Positions 26,840 to 35,558 of a DNA stretch of 64,000 nt are shown here, piece after piece. Both the position numbers and the translations under genes were made by a program. Position 1 is the stretch's first letter, and each line of letters opens with the position of its first letter. The notes beneath the pieces were generated by a model that ran no database searches, was not told where the DNA came from, and was given only the letters and a program-made list of their open reading frames with translations. Origin of the DNA: CBFHMJ01 sp965656875 (GTDB lineage Bacteria; Pseudomonadota; Gammaproteobacteria; Enterobacterales; Alteromonadaceae); NCBI GenBank assembly GCA_965656875.1, contig CBFHMJ010000041.1:124001-188000 (forward strand), written 5' to 3'.

Positions 26840-27925
26840 TTATTCGTCTGATGACCGGGCGAATGCCATAACACCAAAAAACGCTAACGCTTCCTCTCGC
26901 GAAAGTGGTTCAAGTTCCTGAATGACTTGATGAATGATCGCAGCTCTCGAACTATTCTGACCAAACTGTATCAGGCTCTGTAACGCAGCATCAGCGCCAA
27001 TGTGATTTGATACCACATCTTCTTCTTTGAATGCGGACATCGGTGCAAAATATAGTTGTGCAACCTCAATAAACCACGGACCAAAGCGTGAAACCACAGG
27101 GATAAATGCTGTTGGATTGCTGGTGGCACTAATGACATGTTTTAAATCGATCCATCCAGCCTTTCGCGTATAAATGTACCGTTGGTTTTCATCCATGCCT
27201 TTACCGGACGCGCCAATCACCCAGTAGCTGAATGCAACATTATCCATGGCGAATTCAACAATCTGTTGAACCTGAGCCGGGTCTGCATATTCCTGTAAAT
27301 TCCCTAAGTCAAACCAGGTTGGTGCCATCGTTGCGACCTGATGATGTCGCTCGCCAAAGCAAACTTTTCCCTGTTTTACATAAACATCACTGATGTTTGC
27401 AGAAACCTCAGCATTATCGAAGCAGGGAGGTAATTGAAACAGAGCCATTGTCTGTGTGGATTGTGAAATGTTGCCTCTGTCAGGATCGCTCGCACTAAAA
27501 AATACGGGTTCTCTGCCATAAAACAATCGTAAATAGATCGTGTTGTTTTGATCTGGCGTAATTAAAAAATCACGCTGGACCAGAGGTCTGGAATCCGGAT
27601 TTTTAATGTAGCCAATAGCAAATTGATGGCGTCCTGGTGTTAGGTATACCGTGGTTTTTTCCTCTGTTTTAAGTAATGCAACAGGCTGTTCATCAATAAT
27701 GAGCATAGCATTCATCATCAGTCCTAAAGCGCCGGATTCTCGTGAAATGGTCACAGGAATCTTGTTATTAGCTTGTTCATAGCTTGTTTGATTCAGTTGT
27801 CTGTCTACCGGAACTGTCGATGGATGATCTGAAGGTTGAGTCTGCGTGAGTGTTGCACAGCCAGATAAGATTGATGTTGAGTAAATGATTATAAAATACA
27901 GTTGCTTATGGTTGATTAATGACAT
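26840..27925 (-). CDS. Lipoprotein with DUF2846-like domain
   Basis: 361 residues from the ATG at 27925, which gives a normal lipoprotein signal peptide with lipobox LSGC (Cys23); the frame extends to 27982 but those residues spoil the signal. Residues about 40-140 resemble DUF2846 (short beta-sandwich: LMMNAMLIIDEQPVALL, LTPGRHQFAIGY). The C-terminal 200 residues contain YIYTRKAGWIDLKHV, weakly reminiscent of DUF4056. No function is known. It is transcribed away from the lipid operon at 28.38 kb. Confidence 0.68.
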   Translation of the reverse strand: MSLINHKQLYFIIIYSTSILSGCATLTQTQPSDHPSTVPVDRQLNQTSYEQANNKIPVTISRESGALGLMMNAMLIIDEQPVALLKTEEKTTVYLTPGRHQFAIGYIKNPDSRPLVQRDFLITPDQNNTIYLRLFYGREPVFFSASDPDRGNISQSTQTMALFQLPPCFDNAEVSANISDVYVKQGKVCFGERHHQVATMAPTWFDLGNLQEYADPAQVQQIVEFAMDNVAFSYWVIGASGKGMDENQRYIYTRKAGWIDLKHVISATSNPTAFIPVVSRFGPWFIEVAQLYFAPMSAFKEEDVVSNHIGADAALQSLIQFGQNSSRAAIIHQVIQELEPLSREEALAFFGVMAFARSSDE

Positions 27926-28379
27926 GAACAGATAATGACTCCTTGTTCTGTTTACCGTGAATGAAACCCAGTTAAGTAACATATGTGTTTATTTTTGGCT
28001 GGCTATTGTGATGATTGTTAATGTTTAAAACAAACGTATTTCACTTGTTTTTCCATTATTTATAGCAATTTTGTGTGAGAACGATTTTTATTGAACGTAT
28101 TTCATACTGATGTATCTGGTGTACCTGCGATGATGTTGGAAGAACGTACTTCCCGTTGCGAATTGTTTATCAATAATGAACAAGCTCAGACCCGGTTCTG
28201 GAACGGTATATTCATTATTGTTTATCTAACGTATCTTATGTTTTCCTTTGTTTATTAAATGATGTTTAGATTAAAAAAATGATAGATATTCTTGAATAGT
28301 AGTGAAGTTTTCTTTATATTCCTTCGCCTCAATTTATCTGTCATTTTGATAACAAAAAATAAACAAGGGTATCGATGTA
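27926..28379. other. Intergenic control region upstream of the 11-gene lipid-type operon
   Basis: 454 bp, AT-rich, no gene. It contains four copies of an AACGTA-TTTCA-like word on the plus strand (28033, 28094, 28143, 28229; the first two identical over 11 bases). It also holds an inverted repeat CAATAATGAA/TTCATTATTG (28171-28180 and 28211-28220) whose arms adjoin a direct repeat ATTGTTTATC (28162 and 28217). It is the only sizeable gap before a tightly packed operon, so its promoter and regulatory sites are likely here. Confidence 0.45.
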
Positions 28380-29162
28380 GTGGACGTTCCACCGAACATT
28401 CTGGACAATTTTTTTAGTGATATCCCGTGGATGCGGATTGTCATTTACCTGTTTCTTAGCACATTAGTACTTGGAAACATCTCTACGTATCTTCGAAAAA
28501 AATACGCGCTCAAAGACGGTTATTCTCGAAAAATTAATCATGTGGGAATTATGATGATCACCGGGCCAACGCTGGCATTTTTACCGGATGCTCAGTTGAT
28601 ACCTGCGGTCTTTATTGGCTCAATTGGTCTGATCGTCATCTATGGTATTTCAGCGGTGAGTAGTACCTGGTGGATTCACGGAATTGTGTCGGGAAGTTTG
28701 CGTGAGCGCGATGCCCCAAGACGCCGTTTTTTCTTCTTCTTTCCATTGATTTCTTTCAATGTCACGCTTGTTTTTCTGGCCTTTTTATTTCCTCTGGATG
28801 TTGTGCGAGTGGCATTTTTCACCGTCGCCGTGGCTGACGGTTTTGCGGAGCCAATAGGCTTGCGTTTTGGTACGACCAACACCTATCAGTTGCGTGATGC
28901 CATATGGAAAACCACTAATACGAAATCAATTGCGGGTTCTTCCACGGTGATGTTTTTCTCGACCGTGACCTTCCTGGCGTTTGTCTCTTTCTCCTATCCA
29001 ATGTCCGGGCTGCTGGTTGCGATGGCGATTGGCTACGGATTGTTTATTGCCGGACTGGAGGCTGTTTCGCCTCGGGGAATGGATAACATGTTGATTCTAC
29101 TGGTCGCAACACCTGTCGTGATGATGCTGATTAATTTGTATGCCTCGCTGACAGGGTATTAA
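28380..29162 (+). CDS. Phytol/dolichol kinase-like membrane protein (CTP-dependent kinase superfamily)
   Basis: 260 residues, about seven hydrophobic segments. Conserved blocks of the SEC59/VTE5/DGK1 kinase family are visible: SRKINHVG (about 55-62), VADGFAEPIGLRFG (about 149-162, in place of GD-A-A-x-x-G), KSIAGSSTVMF (about 180-190) and EAVSPRGMDNMLIL near the C-terminus. Family members phosphorylate phytol, dolichol or diacylglycerol using CTP. The related CDP-DAG synthases share the fold, so the exact reaction is open. GTG start, 18 bp before the next gene. It begins the lipid-type operon. Confidence 0.75.
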   Translation: MDVPPNILDNFFSDIPWMRIVIYLFLSTLVLGNISTYLRKKYALKDGYSRKINHVGIMMITGPTLAFLPDAQLIPAVFIGSIGLIVIYGISAVSSTWWIHGIVSGSLRERDAPRRRFFFFFPLISFNVTLVFLAFLFPLDVVRVAFFTVAVADGFAEPIGLRFGTTNTYQLRDAIWKTTNTKSIAGSSTVMFFSTVTFLAFVSFSYPMSGLLVAMAIGYGLFIAGLEAVSPRGMDNMLILLVATPVVMMLINLYASLTGY

Positions 29163-29179
29163 TCAGGGTAACTGGCGAG

Positions 29180-30061
29180 ATGAAAGAACGTACTTTATTT
29201 GAACAGTTATGCAAGCTTGGTTTGACTGCTAATCATCGCGGTCAGGTGGATTTTTTTAAAGTGCCAGCGCCTGCGAATGTATTTCCTGCGACGTTAAAAA
29301 CTGAACTGTTAACCGTGTTCTGCACCATTACAGATGATCTGTACGACGCAGATACCTCTTTTCACTGGTTTGGTAAAAAAGATGGCGTTAAAAAAGACTA
29401 TTTCGCCACTATTAGTCATATCTGGCTGGTTTTTAAAGATAAAAAACTGATTGGCTTTTCAGCTATTCGATTACTGGATGGCTGTGGCGAGCGGATTATT
29501 TATGTCGATAACATGAACATTCAGCGTGTTAGCGGCAAAATATTTTCCAGTTACAGTATCGGTTCCATGCTGGTCAATGAAATCCTGCAGGAAAACTGGC
29601 GAATGTCCTTAAAGCCGGTATCCGTGGTGTTCAGAACGCAAAATGCCAATGTATATCGATTGGGTTATTCTATTCTACCGCCCGGGACTTACCCTCGTAT
29701 GACGGAAGAGAAAGCCAGAGATGAAGAGCGCAGCATTCGTGTCAACGGTTACATGGCCAGTGTGTTGTCACCGGGCAAGCAATTCATTGAACAAACCTCT
29801 GTTATTAAACAAGCGTACAGCGGCTGCATTTATGGCGCTGATAATCCAGCGATTCGTACACAACGATCTGATATTAAAGCATTTTGGGAAAAGCATGTTG
29901 ATTTCGATAACGGTGATGCCGTATTAATTTCTGTTTGTCCCAGCCGTATTGAATTCATTGCCGCCATTACGCTATATCGCGTAAATGTCCTGATTTATCA
30001 GTTAAAGCGCCTTTTTTCCAGACACTCTTCAACAGCATCATCCGGGCAACAGCCAGGTTAA
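29180..30061 (+). CDS. GNAT-like acyltransferase of unknown specificity
   Basis: 293 residues. The middle region (HIWLVFKDKKLIGFSAIRLL, IIYVDNMNIQRV, then YSIGSMLVNEILQEN) follows the strand-strand-helix order of GNAT acetyltransferases, but the acetyl-CoA loop is not canonical. The C-terminal part has a Tyr/Arg-rich segment and ends with a basic hydrophobic stretch (VLIYQLKRLFSRH) that may be membrane-associating. No firm family. It sits between a CTP-kinase-like gene and the E1-nitroreductase fusion, only 3 bp before the latter. Confidence 0.6.
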   Translation: MKERTLFEQLCKLGLTANHRGQVDFFKVPAPANVFPATLKTELLTVFCTITDDLYDADTSFHWFGKKDGVKKDYFATISHIWLVFKDKKLIGFSAIRLLDGCGERIIYVDNMNIQRVSGKIFSSYSIGSMLVNEILQENWRMSLKPVSVVFRTQNANVYRLGYSILPPGTYPRMTEEKARDEERSIRVNGYMASVLSPGKQFIEQTSVIKQAYSGCIYGADNPAIRTQRSDIKAFWEKHVDFDNGDAVLISVCPSRIEFIAAITLYRVNVLIYQLKRLFSRHSSTASSGQQPG

Positions 30062-30064
30062 GGA

Positions 30065-32044
30065 ATGGATATCTTGAAACAACTAACTTCGCTTTCTCCA
30101 TCACAATATCAGGACGCTATTCATCGAAATATCGATATCATCTCCAGCGCTGAACAGGCGCATCTGGGCAGTGCCAAAATTCTGATTGCTGGATGCGGTA
30201 GTGTTGGTGGCAGCATCGTCGAGCCATTAACACGTACTGGTATGAGTCGTTTTGTGTTAGCTGATCCGGAAGATTATGACGTCACTAACCTGAATCGTCA
30301 GGTATGTGTGTTGCAAGATGTCGGGCGTAAAAAAGTTGATGTCGTCGCAGAGCGAGCCAGAACCATTAACCCGAATGTAGACATTACAACGTTCGATGAC
30401 GGATTAACGGTTGCAAACATTGAAGTGGCTTTTGAAGGCGTTAATGTTGTTTTTGATGGGGTTGATGCTGGAGCCGCGCCTTATGAAAAATACCTGATGC
30501 ATAAAATCGCCTGTGAGCGAAACATCCCGGTGCTGGCTGGTTTCGATTTCGGTGGTAAGGCGGTGATTTATGTCTTTGATTATCGCCGTCATAACACGCC
30601 ATTCTATGGTCGTGCGACAGAGCAGGCTCATAAAGACGGCGATCTGGTTGCGGCGTTGAAATGGCTTGGTTACACCCAGTATCCGGCGGACTTCCTGCCT
30701 GTTATTGCGGACCGATTAGTGACTAAAGAGCCGTGGCCGCAGGTATCTTATTGCGTGATGGCGATGGGTGCACTGGGCGTCAGAACTGTTATTGATGTAT
30801 TAATGGCGCGACGAGTGCCACACAAAGTCACGTTTGACGTCAACATGGCATCGCGTGGATGCTGGAGCCGATTGCAAGAATACATCAACTGGCCGTTGAA
30901 TCTGATTCATGCGTTCAACGTGTCTCGCAATTCTGCACTGGTCAATGCTGAACCGGAAAAGCAGGAAAGTACTAATTCCGCCCTTCGTTATTTGAATGAC
31001 CATCCAACACTGATGTTGGTGTTGCAGATTATGATTCGTTCACCATCTCCTCATAATTGTCAGCCCTGGCGCTTTACCATTACCGGGCCTGATACGATTG
31101 CGATTGGCTGGGATAAATCACGTTTACTGGATTATATCGATCCGGACGGTTACGCGATTATGTACAGTCTTGGCTGTGCAGTTGAAGCTGCTTCATCGGT
31201 CGCTGAGGTTGAATTTACACCTGCGAACGCGAATGGCTTTGCAACCCTGGATTTCTTTGATGACAACTATTCTGTGGGCACGCTTCGTATCAAGCATATT
31301 TACGCAGATGATTACCCGCTAAACCGGGATATTAACTTAAAGCGTTCAACCAATCGCTTCCGTTTTCTTAATACACCACTGGACAGCGCATTGACTGACG
31401 CCTGTGTTGCTTCTGCGGAAGGAACATCTTCTCACGTTGCGTTTCTTGAACAGGCGTCTGGTGTGTTGAAGCAAACTGCTCAACGAGAAAGCAATCGTTT
31501 ATTTGCCGAGGATGGCTATTTCGACGAGCTGATGGACTTCATGCGTCTGAATAAAGCTGAAGAACAGTCAACGCCAACCGGATTTACCCGAGACTCGCTG
31601 GCAATCACACGTATCGAAGCCGCATTTCTTGGTTTGTTAAAGAAAAATAAAGGATTACAGCGTATTGCTGAACGCTTTGGTCTACGAAAAATCATGGCGT
31701 GGTCTTCCGTTAAATCATTGAATAATGATGGCAGTTACATGCTGATTTCGACCAAAGACTGGTCGGATAAAGGTCGGTTCGAGGTTGGCAGAACTATCAT
31801 GAAAACCTGGTTGTCGCTGACGAAAGCGGATATTGCTTGTCAGCCGGTTGATTTTCCAATCAGTAGTGATGAAGGCCGGGCAACAATCAAGCGATTATTT
31901 GGTATTGATGACGACAGTCGTCCGATTTTGTTGATGCGTCTGGGCCGGGCAACACGAACGCATGATGCTATGAGTTCTCGTATGACGCTTGGTCAGTTTG
32001 TTGATTTGGCAATTGCGGATGATCCACAGGAGCGTCAATCATGA
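30065..32044 (+). CDS. E1-like (ThiF/MoeB) adenylyltransferase fused to a nitroreductase domain
   Basis: 659 residues. N-terminal E1/ThiF domain (about 25-270): nucleotide-binding ILIAGCGSVGGSIVEPL, ADPEDYDVTNLNRQ with the conserved Arg, and DVVFDGVDAG-type core. From about 300 a nitroreductase domain follows: LMIRSPSPHNCQPWRFTI, SRLLDYIDPDGYAIMYSLG, and a C-terminal PILLMRLGRATRTHDAMSSR. The Rv1355c-type fusion of mycobacteria has the same order. E1 domains activate carboxylates as adenylates; the flavin domain could oxidise or reduce the product. Pathway unknown. RBS AAGGAATG; it overlaps the next gene by 4 bp. Confidence 0.85.
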   Translation: MDILKQLTSLSPSQYQDAIHRNIDIISSAEQAHLGSAKILIAGCGSVGGSIVEPLTRTGMSRFVLADPEDYDVTNLNRQVCVLQDVGRKKVDVVAERARTINPNVDITTFDDGLTVANIEVAFEGVNVVFDGVDAGAAPYEKYLMHKIACERNIPVLAGFDFGGKAVIYVFDYRRHNTPFYGRATEQAHKDGDLVAALKWLGYTQYPADFLPVIADRLVTKEPWPQVSYCVMAMGALGVRTVIDVLMARRVPHKVTFDVNMASRGCWSRLQEYINWPLNLIHAFNVSRNSALVNAEPEKQESTNSALRYLNDHPTLMLVLQIMIRSPSPHNCQPWRFTITGPDTIAIGWDKSRLLDYIDPDGYAIMYSLGCAVEAASSVAEVEFTPANANGFATLDFFDDNYSVGTLRIKHIYADDYPLNRDINLKRSTNRFRFLNTPLDSALTDACVASAEGTSSHVAFLEQASGVLKQTAQRESNRLFAEDGYFDELMDFMRLNKAEEQSTPTGFTRDSLAITRIEAAFLGLLKKNKGLQRIAERFGLRKIMAWSSVKSLNNDGSYMLISTKDWSDKGRFEVGRTIMKTWLSLTKADIACQPVDFPISSDEGRATIKRLFGIDDDSRPILLMRLGRATRTHDAMSSRMTLGQFVDLAIADDPQERQS

Positions 32045-33039
32045 AAACATTAGTGGTTGGAGCTACCGGCCAGCTTGGCTCCCGGTTGATTCACAAGCGG
32101 TCAGCGTTTGATGCTGATAATCAGGTTAAAGCATTTGTTCGTCCTGGATCGAGTTATAAAAAACTGGACTGTGAACAAGACGATCTGGTTTTTGGTGACC
32201 TGACAGATAAACAAAGCCTGATTGAAGCCTGCTCAGGCGTCGACACTGTCATTGCTACGGCAACCCTGGTTTTTCCCAGGAAAAAAGACAGTTTTGAATC
32301 TGATGAACGTAAAGGCTATCGCAATCTGATCGAAGCTTGCGAACAGTGCGGTGTAAAACAGATTGTTTTTATTTCTATCGCAGTGCCAATGACCGATAAC
32401 TACACCGAACAATCCACGACTTATGCGCTTAAGAAATGGTGTGAAGAACTGATGATTGATTCCCCGGTCAGTCACACGATTTTGCGTTGTCCGCTATTCA
32501 TGGATGATTACTTTGCTTTGATTGGCAGTGAGATCCCGCTGGCTGGAGAATCGTTAGCAACCGTCAATCGTTCTGAAGGTATGACCAAACTGTTTCGTCG
32601 CCTGATCAAAGGTTCTGTCGAAAAATATGGGTTAGCCTGGATACCCGGAAAAGCCGACAAACGACAAGCATTTATCGCGGTAGAAGACATCGCGAATTAT
32701 TGTATTCAAGTCACAGGTAAGCCCGAGTTTTACAATCAGATCCTGACGATTGGCGGACCTGAAGATTTATCCTGGCAGCAGGTGTGTGACATCTATTCCT
32801 CTTTGCTTTCTCGCCGTGTTCGGCCCGTATCGCTACCAGCCCCCATGTTACTGTTGATCTTAAAACTGATACGACCATTTGCGCCTGTTTTAGCTAATCA
32901 ACTCAGTATTTTATGGATCATTGCCTCAACTGAATGTGTTCGAGAGGCAAGCTGGGAAAACACTTTGAGCGCCGAAGAAACGACGACTGCACAAAATTAC
33001 CTGACGGGTAAATATCAGCAATTTCAGGCAAAGCCATGA
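32041..33039 (+). CDS. NAD(P)-binding NmrA/extended SDR-family protein
   Basis: 332 residues. Rossmann fingerprint GATGQLGSRL at residues 7-16, then VFGDLTDKQSLIEACSGVDTVI and IVFISIAVPM. This is the atypical/extended short-chain dehydrogenase pattern (NmrA or complex-I-39-kDa-like). The usual YxxxK catalytic pair appears as YALKKWCEELM. Such enzymes reduce or epimerise sugars or lipids, or act as redox-sensing regulators. It is coupled by 4-bp overlaps to genes on both sides, so an enzymatic step in the same pathway is likely. Confidence 0.8.
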   Translation: MKTLVVGATGQLGSRLIHKRSAFDADNQVKAFVRPGSSYKKLDCEQDDLVFGDLTDKQSLIEACSGVDTVIATATLVFPRKKDSFESDERKGYRNLIEACEQCGVKQIVFISIAVPMTDNYTEQSTTYALKKWCEELMIDSPVSHTILRCPLFMDDYFALIGSEIPLAGESLATVNRSEGMTKLFRRLIKGSVEKYGLAWIPGKADKRQAFIAVEDIANYCIQVTGKPEFYNQILTIGGPEDLSWQQVCDIYSSLLSRRVRPVSLPAPMLLLILKLIRPFAPVLANQLSILWIIASTECVREASWENTLSAEETTTAQNYLTGKYQQFQAKP

Positions 33040-34115
33040 CAGATTCGACGATGTTAAAACGCAATACGTCAACGTCAGTAACGCCAACGCCGAATGTGCA
33101 CACATTAATGATTGATGAGGCATTTACCTTCGAGTGCGGCAAGGTGATTGATGGTTTGTCTGTTACTTACACGACCTGGGGGGAAATGAATGAACAGCGA
33201 GACAACATTGTCTGGGTTTGTCATCCCTTAACCTGTAGTGCTGATCCGACACAATGGTGGCCGGGCATGGTTGGTCTGGACCGGACGTTGTCACCGCAAA
33301 AATACTTCATTGTTTGCGTCAATGTTATTGGTTCGTGTTATGGCACTACCGGTCCGGGGAGTTGTAATACCCACGGCGTCATTCCTGGGTTTGATTTCCC
33401 ACTTACCACAATACGAGATGTTGTTGCCGTGTTGCAGCGAGTCAAAAAACAGCTTGGTATTGAACACATCAATCTTGGCATCGGTGCTTCTTTTGGTGGG
33501 CAGCAACTGGTTCAGTGGATGGCACTGGAACCAGGATTATTTAAGCATGCCTGTGTTGCGGGAGCGAATGCATTACAAAGCCCCTGGGCAAAAGCATTTA
33601 ACGAAACTCAACGCATGGCTATTGAAGCGGACGAATCGTTTTATCATGATGTCCCCGATGGTGGTAAGAAAGGTCTGGCGGCAGCACGGTCGCTGGCTGT
33701 TATTTCCTATCGTAGCTTTGATACGTATGGCCGGACTCAGGCTGAACCGACTCATCAAACTTTCGATGATTTTAAAGCATCATCTTACCAGCGTTATATC
33801 GGCACGAAGTTTACAGAGCGATTCAGTGCCATCAGTTACTGGTATCTGACTAAAGCGATGGACAGCCACAATATTGCACGTCACAACGAATCCCTGGAGC
33901 AAGTGCTGGCGACGATTCAAACGAACGTACTCTTGCTGGCGATGTCCGGTGATGTGCTGTTTCGACAGCAAGAAGTTGATTTCATGGATCAGCATCTGCC
34001 TTTTAGTACTCCCGTAACGATTGAATCGACACATGGTCATGACGGACTGCTGGCTAATGCAGACCGAATCGCTCACACACTACAGTCATTTATTGAAGAA
34101 AATGCCATTTTTTAG
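33036..34115 (+). CDS. MetX-like homoserine acetyltransferase-family alpha/beta hydrolase
   Basis: 359 residues with the homoserine O-acetyltransferase fold: DGLSVTYTTWGEMN near residue 40, the nucleophile elbow GASFGGQQL (Ser about 151), Asp in AMSGDVLF (about 305) and His in HGHDGLL (about 334). The GSCYGTTGPGSCN loop is typical of the family. Compared with true MetX (GGSMGGMQ) the elbow differs, and it sits in a non-amino-acid operon. It may therefore acylate a hydroxyl on a different substrate. It overlaps the NmrA-like gene by 4 bp. Confidence 0.82.
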   Translation: MTDSTMLKRNTSTSVTPTPNVHTLMIDEAFTFECGKVIDGLSVTYTTWGEMNEQRDNIVWVCHPLTCSADPTQWWPGMVGLDRTLSPQKYFIVCVNVIGSCYGTTGPGSCNTHGVIPGFDFPLTTIRDVVAVLQRVKKQLGIEHINLGIGASFGGQQLVQWMALEPGLFKHACVAGANALQSPWAKAFNETQRMAIEADESFYHDVPDGGKKGLAAARSLAVISYRSFDTYGRTQAEPTHQTFDDFKASSYQRYIGTKFTERFSAISYWYLTKAMDSHNIARHNESLEQVLATIQTNVLLLAMSGDVLFRQQEVDFMDQHLPFSTPVTIESTHGHDGLLANADRIAHTLQSFIEENAIF

Positions 34116-34133
34116 AGGTTGGAATCCCAGTTT

Positions 34134-34724
34134 ATGAATCTCGCACTATTTGATTTTGACGGCACGATTACCGATTGCGATACCTTCACGCCGTTTGTGA
34201 AGAAAGTGATTCCGGCAGAGCGGATGCGCTGGGGGCGGCTGTTACTTGCACCGTCTATTCTGGGTTATCGCCTGGGCCTGGTGTCGTCGTCACGTATCAG
34301 ACAGCAAATCGTGAAAGTTGGTCTGGCCGGGTATTCAAAAGACGCTATTGATGAGAAAGGTCGGCTACATGCCAATAATTTTATTCCACCCGTACTTCGT
34401 CCAGAAGCAATGGAACGATTGCAATGGCACCAACAACAAGGCGACCGAATTATTATCGTATCAGCGTCGCTTGATGTGTATCTGAAACCCTGGTGTGAGC
34501 AAATGGGATTCGAGTTGTCCTGTGCGGAACTGGAAGTTGCCGATGCGAAGTTGACTGGCCGTTATTGTGGCGGCGACTGTTCAGGGCAGGCCAAAGCTGA
34601 ACGCGTTAAGGCCATGGTCGATTTAGAGCAGTACAACACAGTTTATGCTTATGGCGATACTAAAGAAGACGATGAATTACTCGCACTGGCCGATGAAAAG
34701 TACTTCCAATGGAGAAAGGTTTAG
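34134..34724 (+). CDS. HAD-superfamily IB phosphatase
   Basis: 196 residues from ATG 34134 (GGAA at the right distance); TTG at 34119 is an alternative. HAD motif I FDFDGTITD (about 5-13), motif II Ser in IIIVSASLDVYL, and motif III/IV AYGDTKEDDELL near the C-terminus. The HAD-IB (SerB-like) subfamily usually dephosphorylates small phosphomonoesters or lysophospholipid-type substrates. It could remove the phosphate introduced by the CTP-kinase-like or Tam41-like steps of this operon; inference only. Confidence 0.85.
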   Translation: MNLALFDFDGTITDCDTFTPFVKKVIPAERMRWGRLLLAPSILGYRLGLVSSSRIRQQIVKVGLAGYSKDAIDEKGRLHANNFIPPVLRPEAMERLQWHQQQGDRIIIVSASLDVYLKPWCEQMGFELSCAELEVADAKLTGRYCGGDCSGQAKAERVKAMVDLEQYNTVYAYGDTKEDDELLALADEKYFQWRKV

Positions 34725-34745
34725 CTACACCAAGGAGCGTTAACA

Positions 34746-35558
34746 ATGAGTTTTAAATATCTGGAAATCCCCCTTGCTGAATTAAGCAATCACATGATGG
34801 ATCTGCTGAAAGGCAATACAACGGCATTACTGGTTAAGAAAACCATGTCACCCGCCCAGTGTCAGGTGGTTTACGACAACTTCATCAACAGCGCCGGTTT
34901 GTATCAGCGTGAAGATGGTGTGCCAGCATTGATGGTCGGCACCAATACTTATCTACAAAATGCCGAAACGGTGATTGAAGAATTACAGAAGAACAATGTC
35001 TATGCTGAATTGTTGTTTCGCGGTACAGACAATGTTTATCGTCACGTTTTTGACTGTATTGAAGATGCGGGATACCGGTTCCGTCAGGCGTATATCGATG
35101 GCATTCCAGCACCCGTTTATCGCGGCACAATCTGGAATAATCCAGCCAAACGCGGCAAACCTTTACTGGCGCACACCGACTGGCCTCAGGTTAAGTTCTC
35201 CGGCCTGGAGTTTGAACATGTGAAAACGCCGGTCGCGATTAACTTCTATCCAAAGCACCCACCTAAAGGCGCATCAACCCTTCGGTTGTACAACCTGATT
35301 CCGGAAGAATCCTGGTTAGACGATCTGGGGATAAAAAGTAGTGGTTATCCCATTGCTCAAGAGCAACTGGAAGGTATTCGCTATATTGATATTCACCCTG
35401 AAGAAGGTGACATCCTGCTATTCAATGCTGCTCATGTTCACGCTGTTAATAGTCAGTCTGTGCTTGATGAGCAAAATGACAGCAATCAACATCGGCTTAA
35501 TATCAATGGCTTTTTTGGCTTCTGTGAACAGTTGAACCGGGTGTTGGCCTGGGCTTAA
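34746..35558 (+). CDS. 2-oxoglutarate/Fe(II)-dependent oxygenase-like protein
   Basis: 270 residues. The facial triad of the jelly-roll oxygenases is present: HTDWPQ with the HxD pair (about 141-143) and distal His in NAAHVHAVNS (about 219-221). An Arg in HRLNINGFFG (about 245) would bind 2-oxoglutarate. The N-terminus begins with an amphipathic helical section. Likely reactions are hydroxylation, desaturation or halogenation of a pathway intermediate. The Asp keeps it from being a typical halogenase, where that residue is Ala or Gly. Good RBS AAGGAG. It ends one base into the next gene. Confidence 0.8.
   Translation: MSFKYLEIPLAELSNHMMDLLKGNTTALLVKKTMSPAQCQVVYDNFINSAGLYQREDGVPALMVGTNTYLQNAETVIEELQKNNVYAELLFRGTDNVYRHVFDCIEDAGYRFRQAYIDGIPAPVYRGTIWNNPAKRGKPLLAHTDWPQVKFSGLEFEHVKTPVAINFYPKHPPKGASTLRLYNLIPEESWLDDLGIKSSGYPIAQEQLEGIRYIDIHPEEGDILLFNAAHVHAVNSQSVLDEQNDSNQHRLNINGFFGFCEQLNRVLAWA

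Noticed and set aside
33238..33849. 203-codon plus-strand frame
   Set aside because: Out-of-frame shadow inside the MetX-like gene; no motif, Trp/Arg-rich composition.
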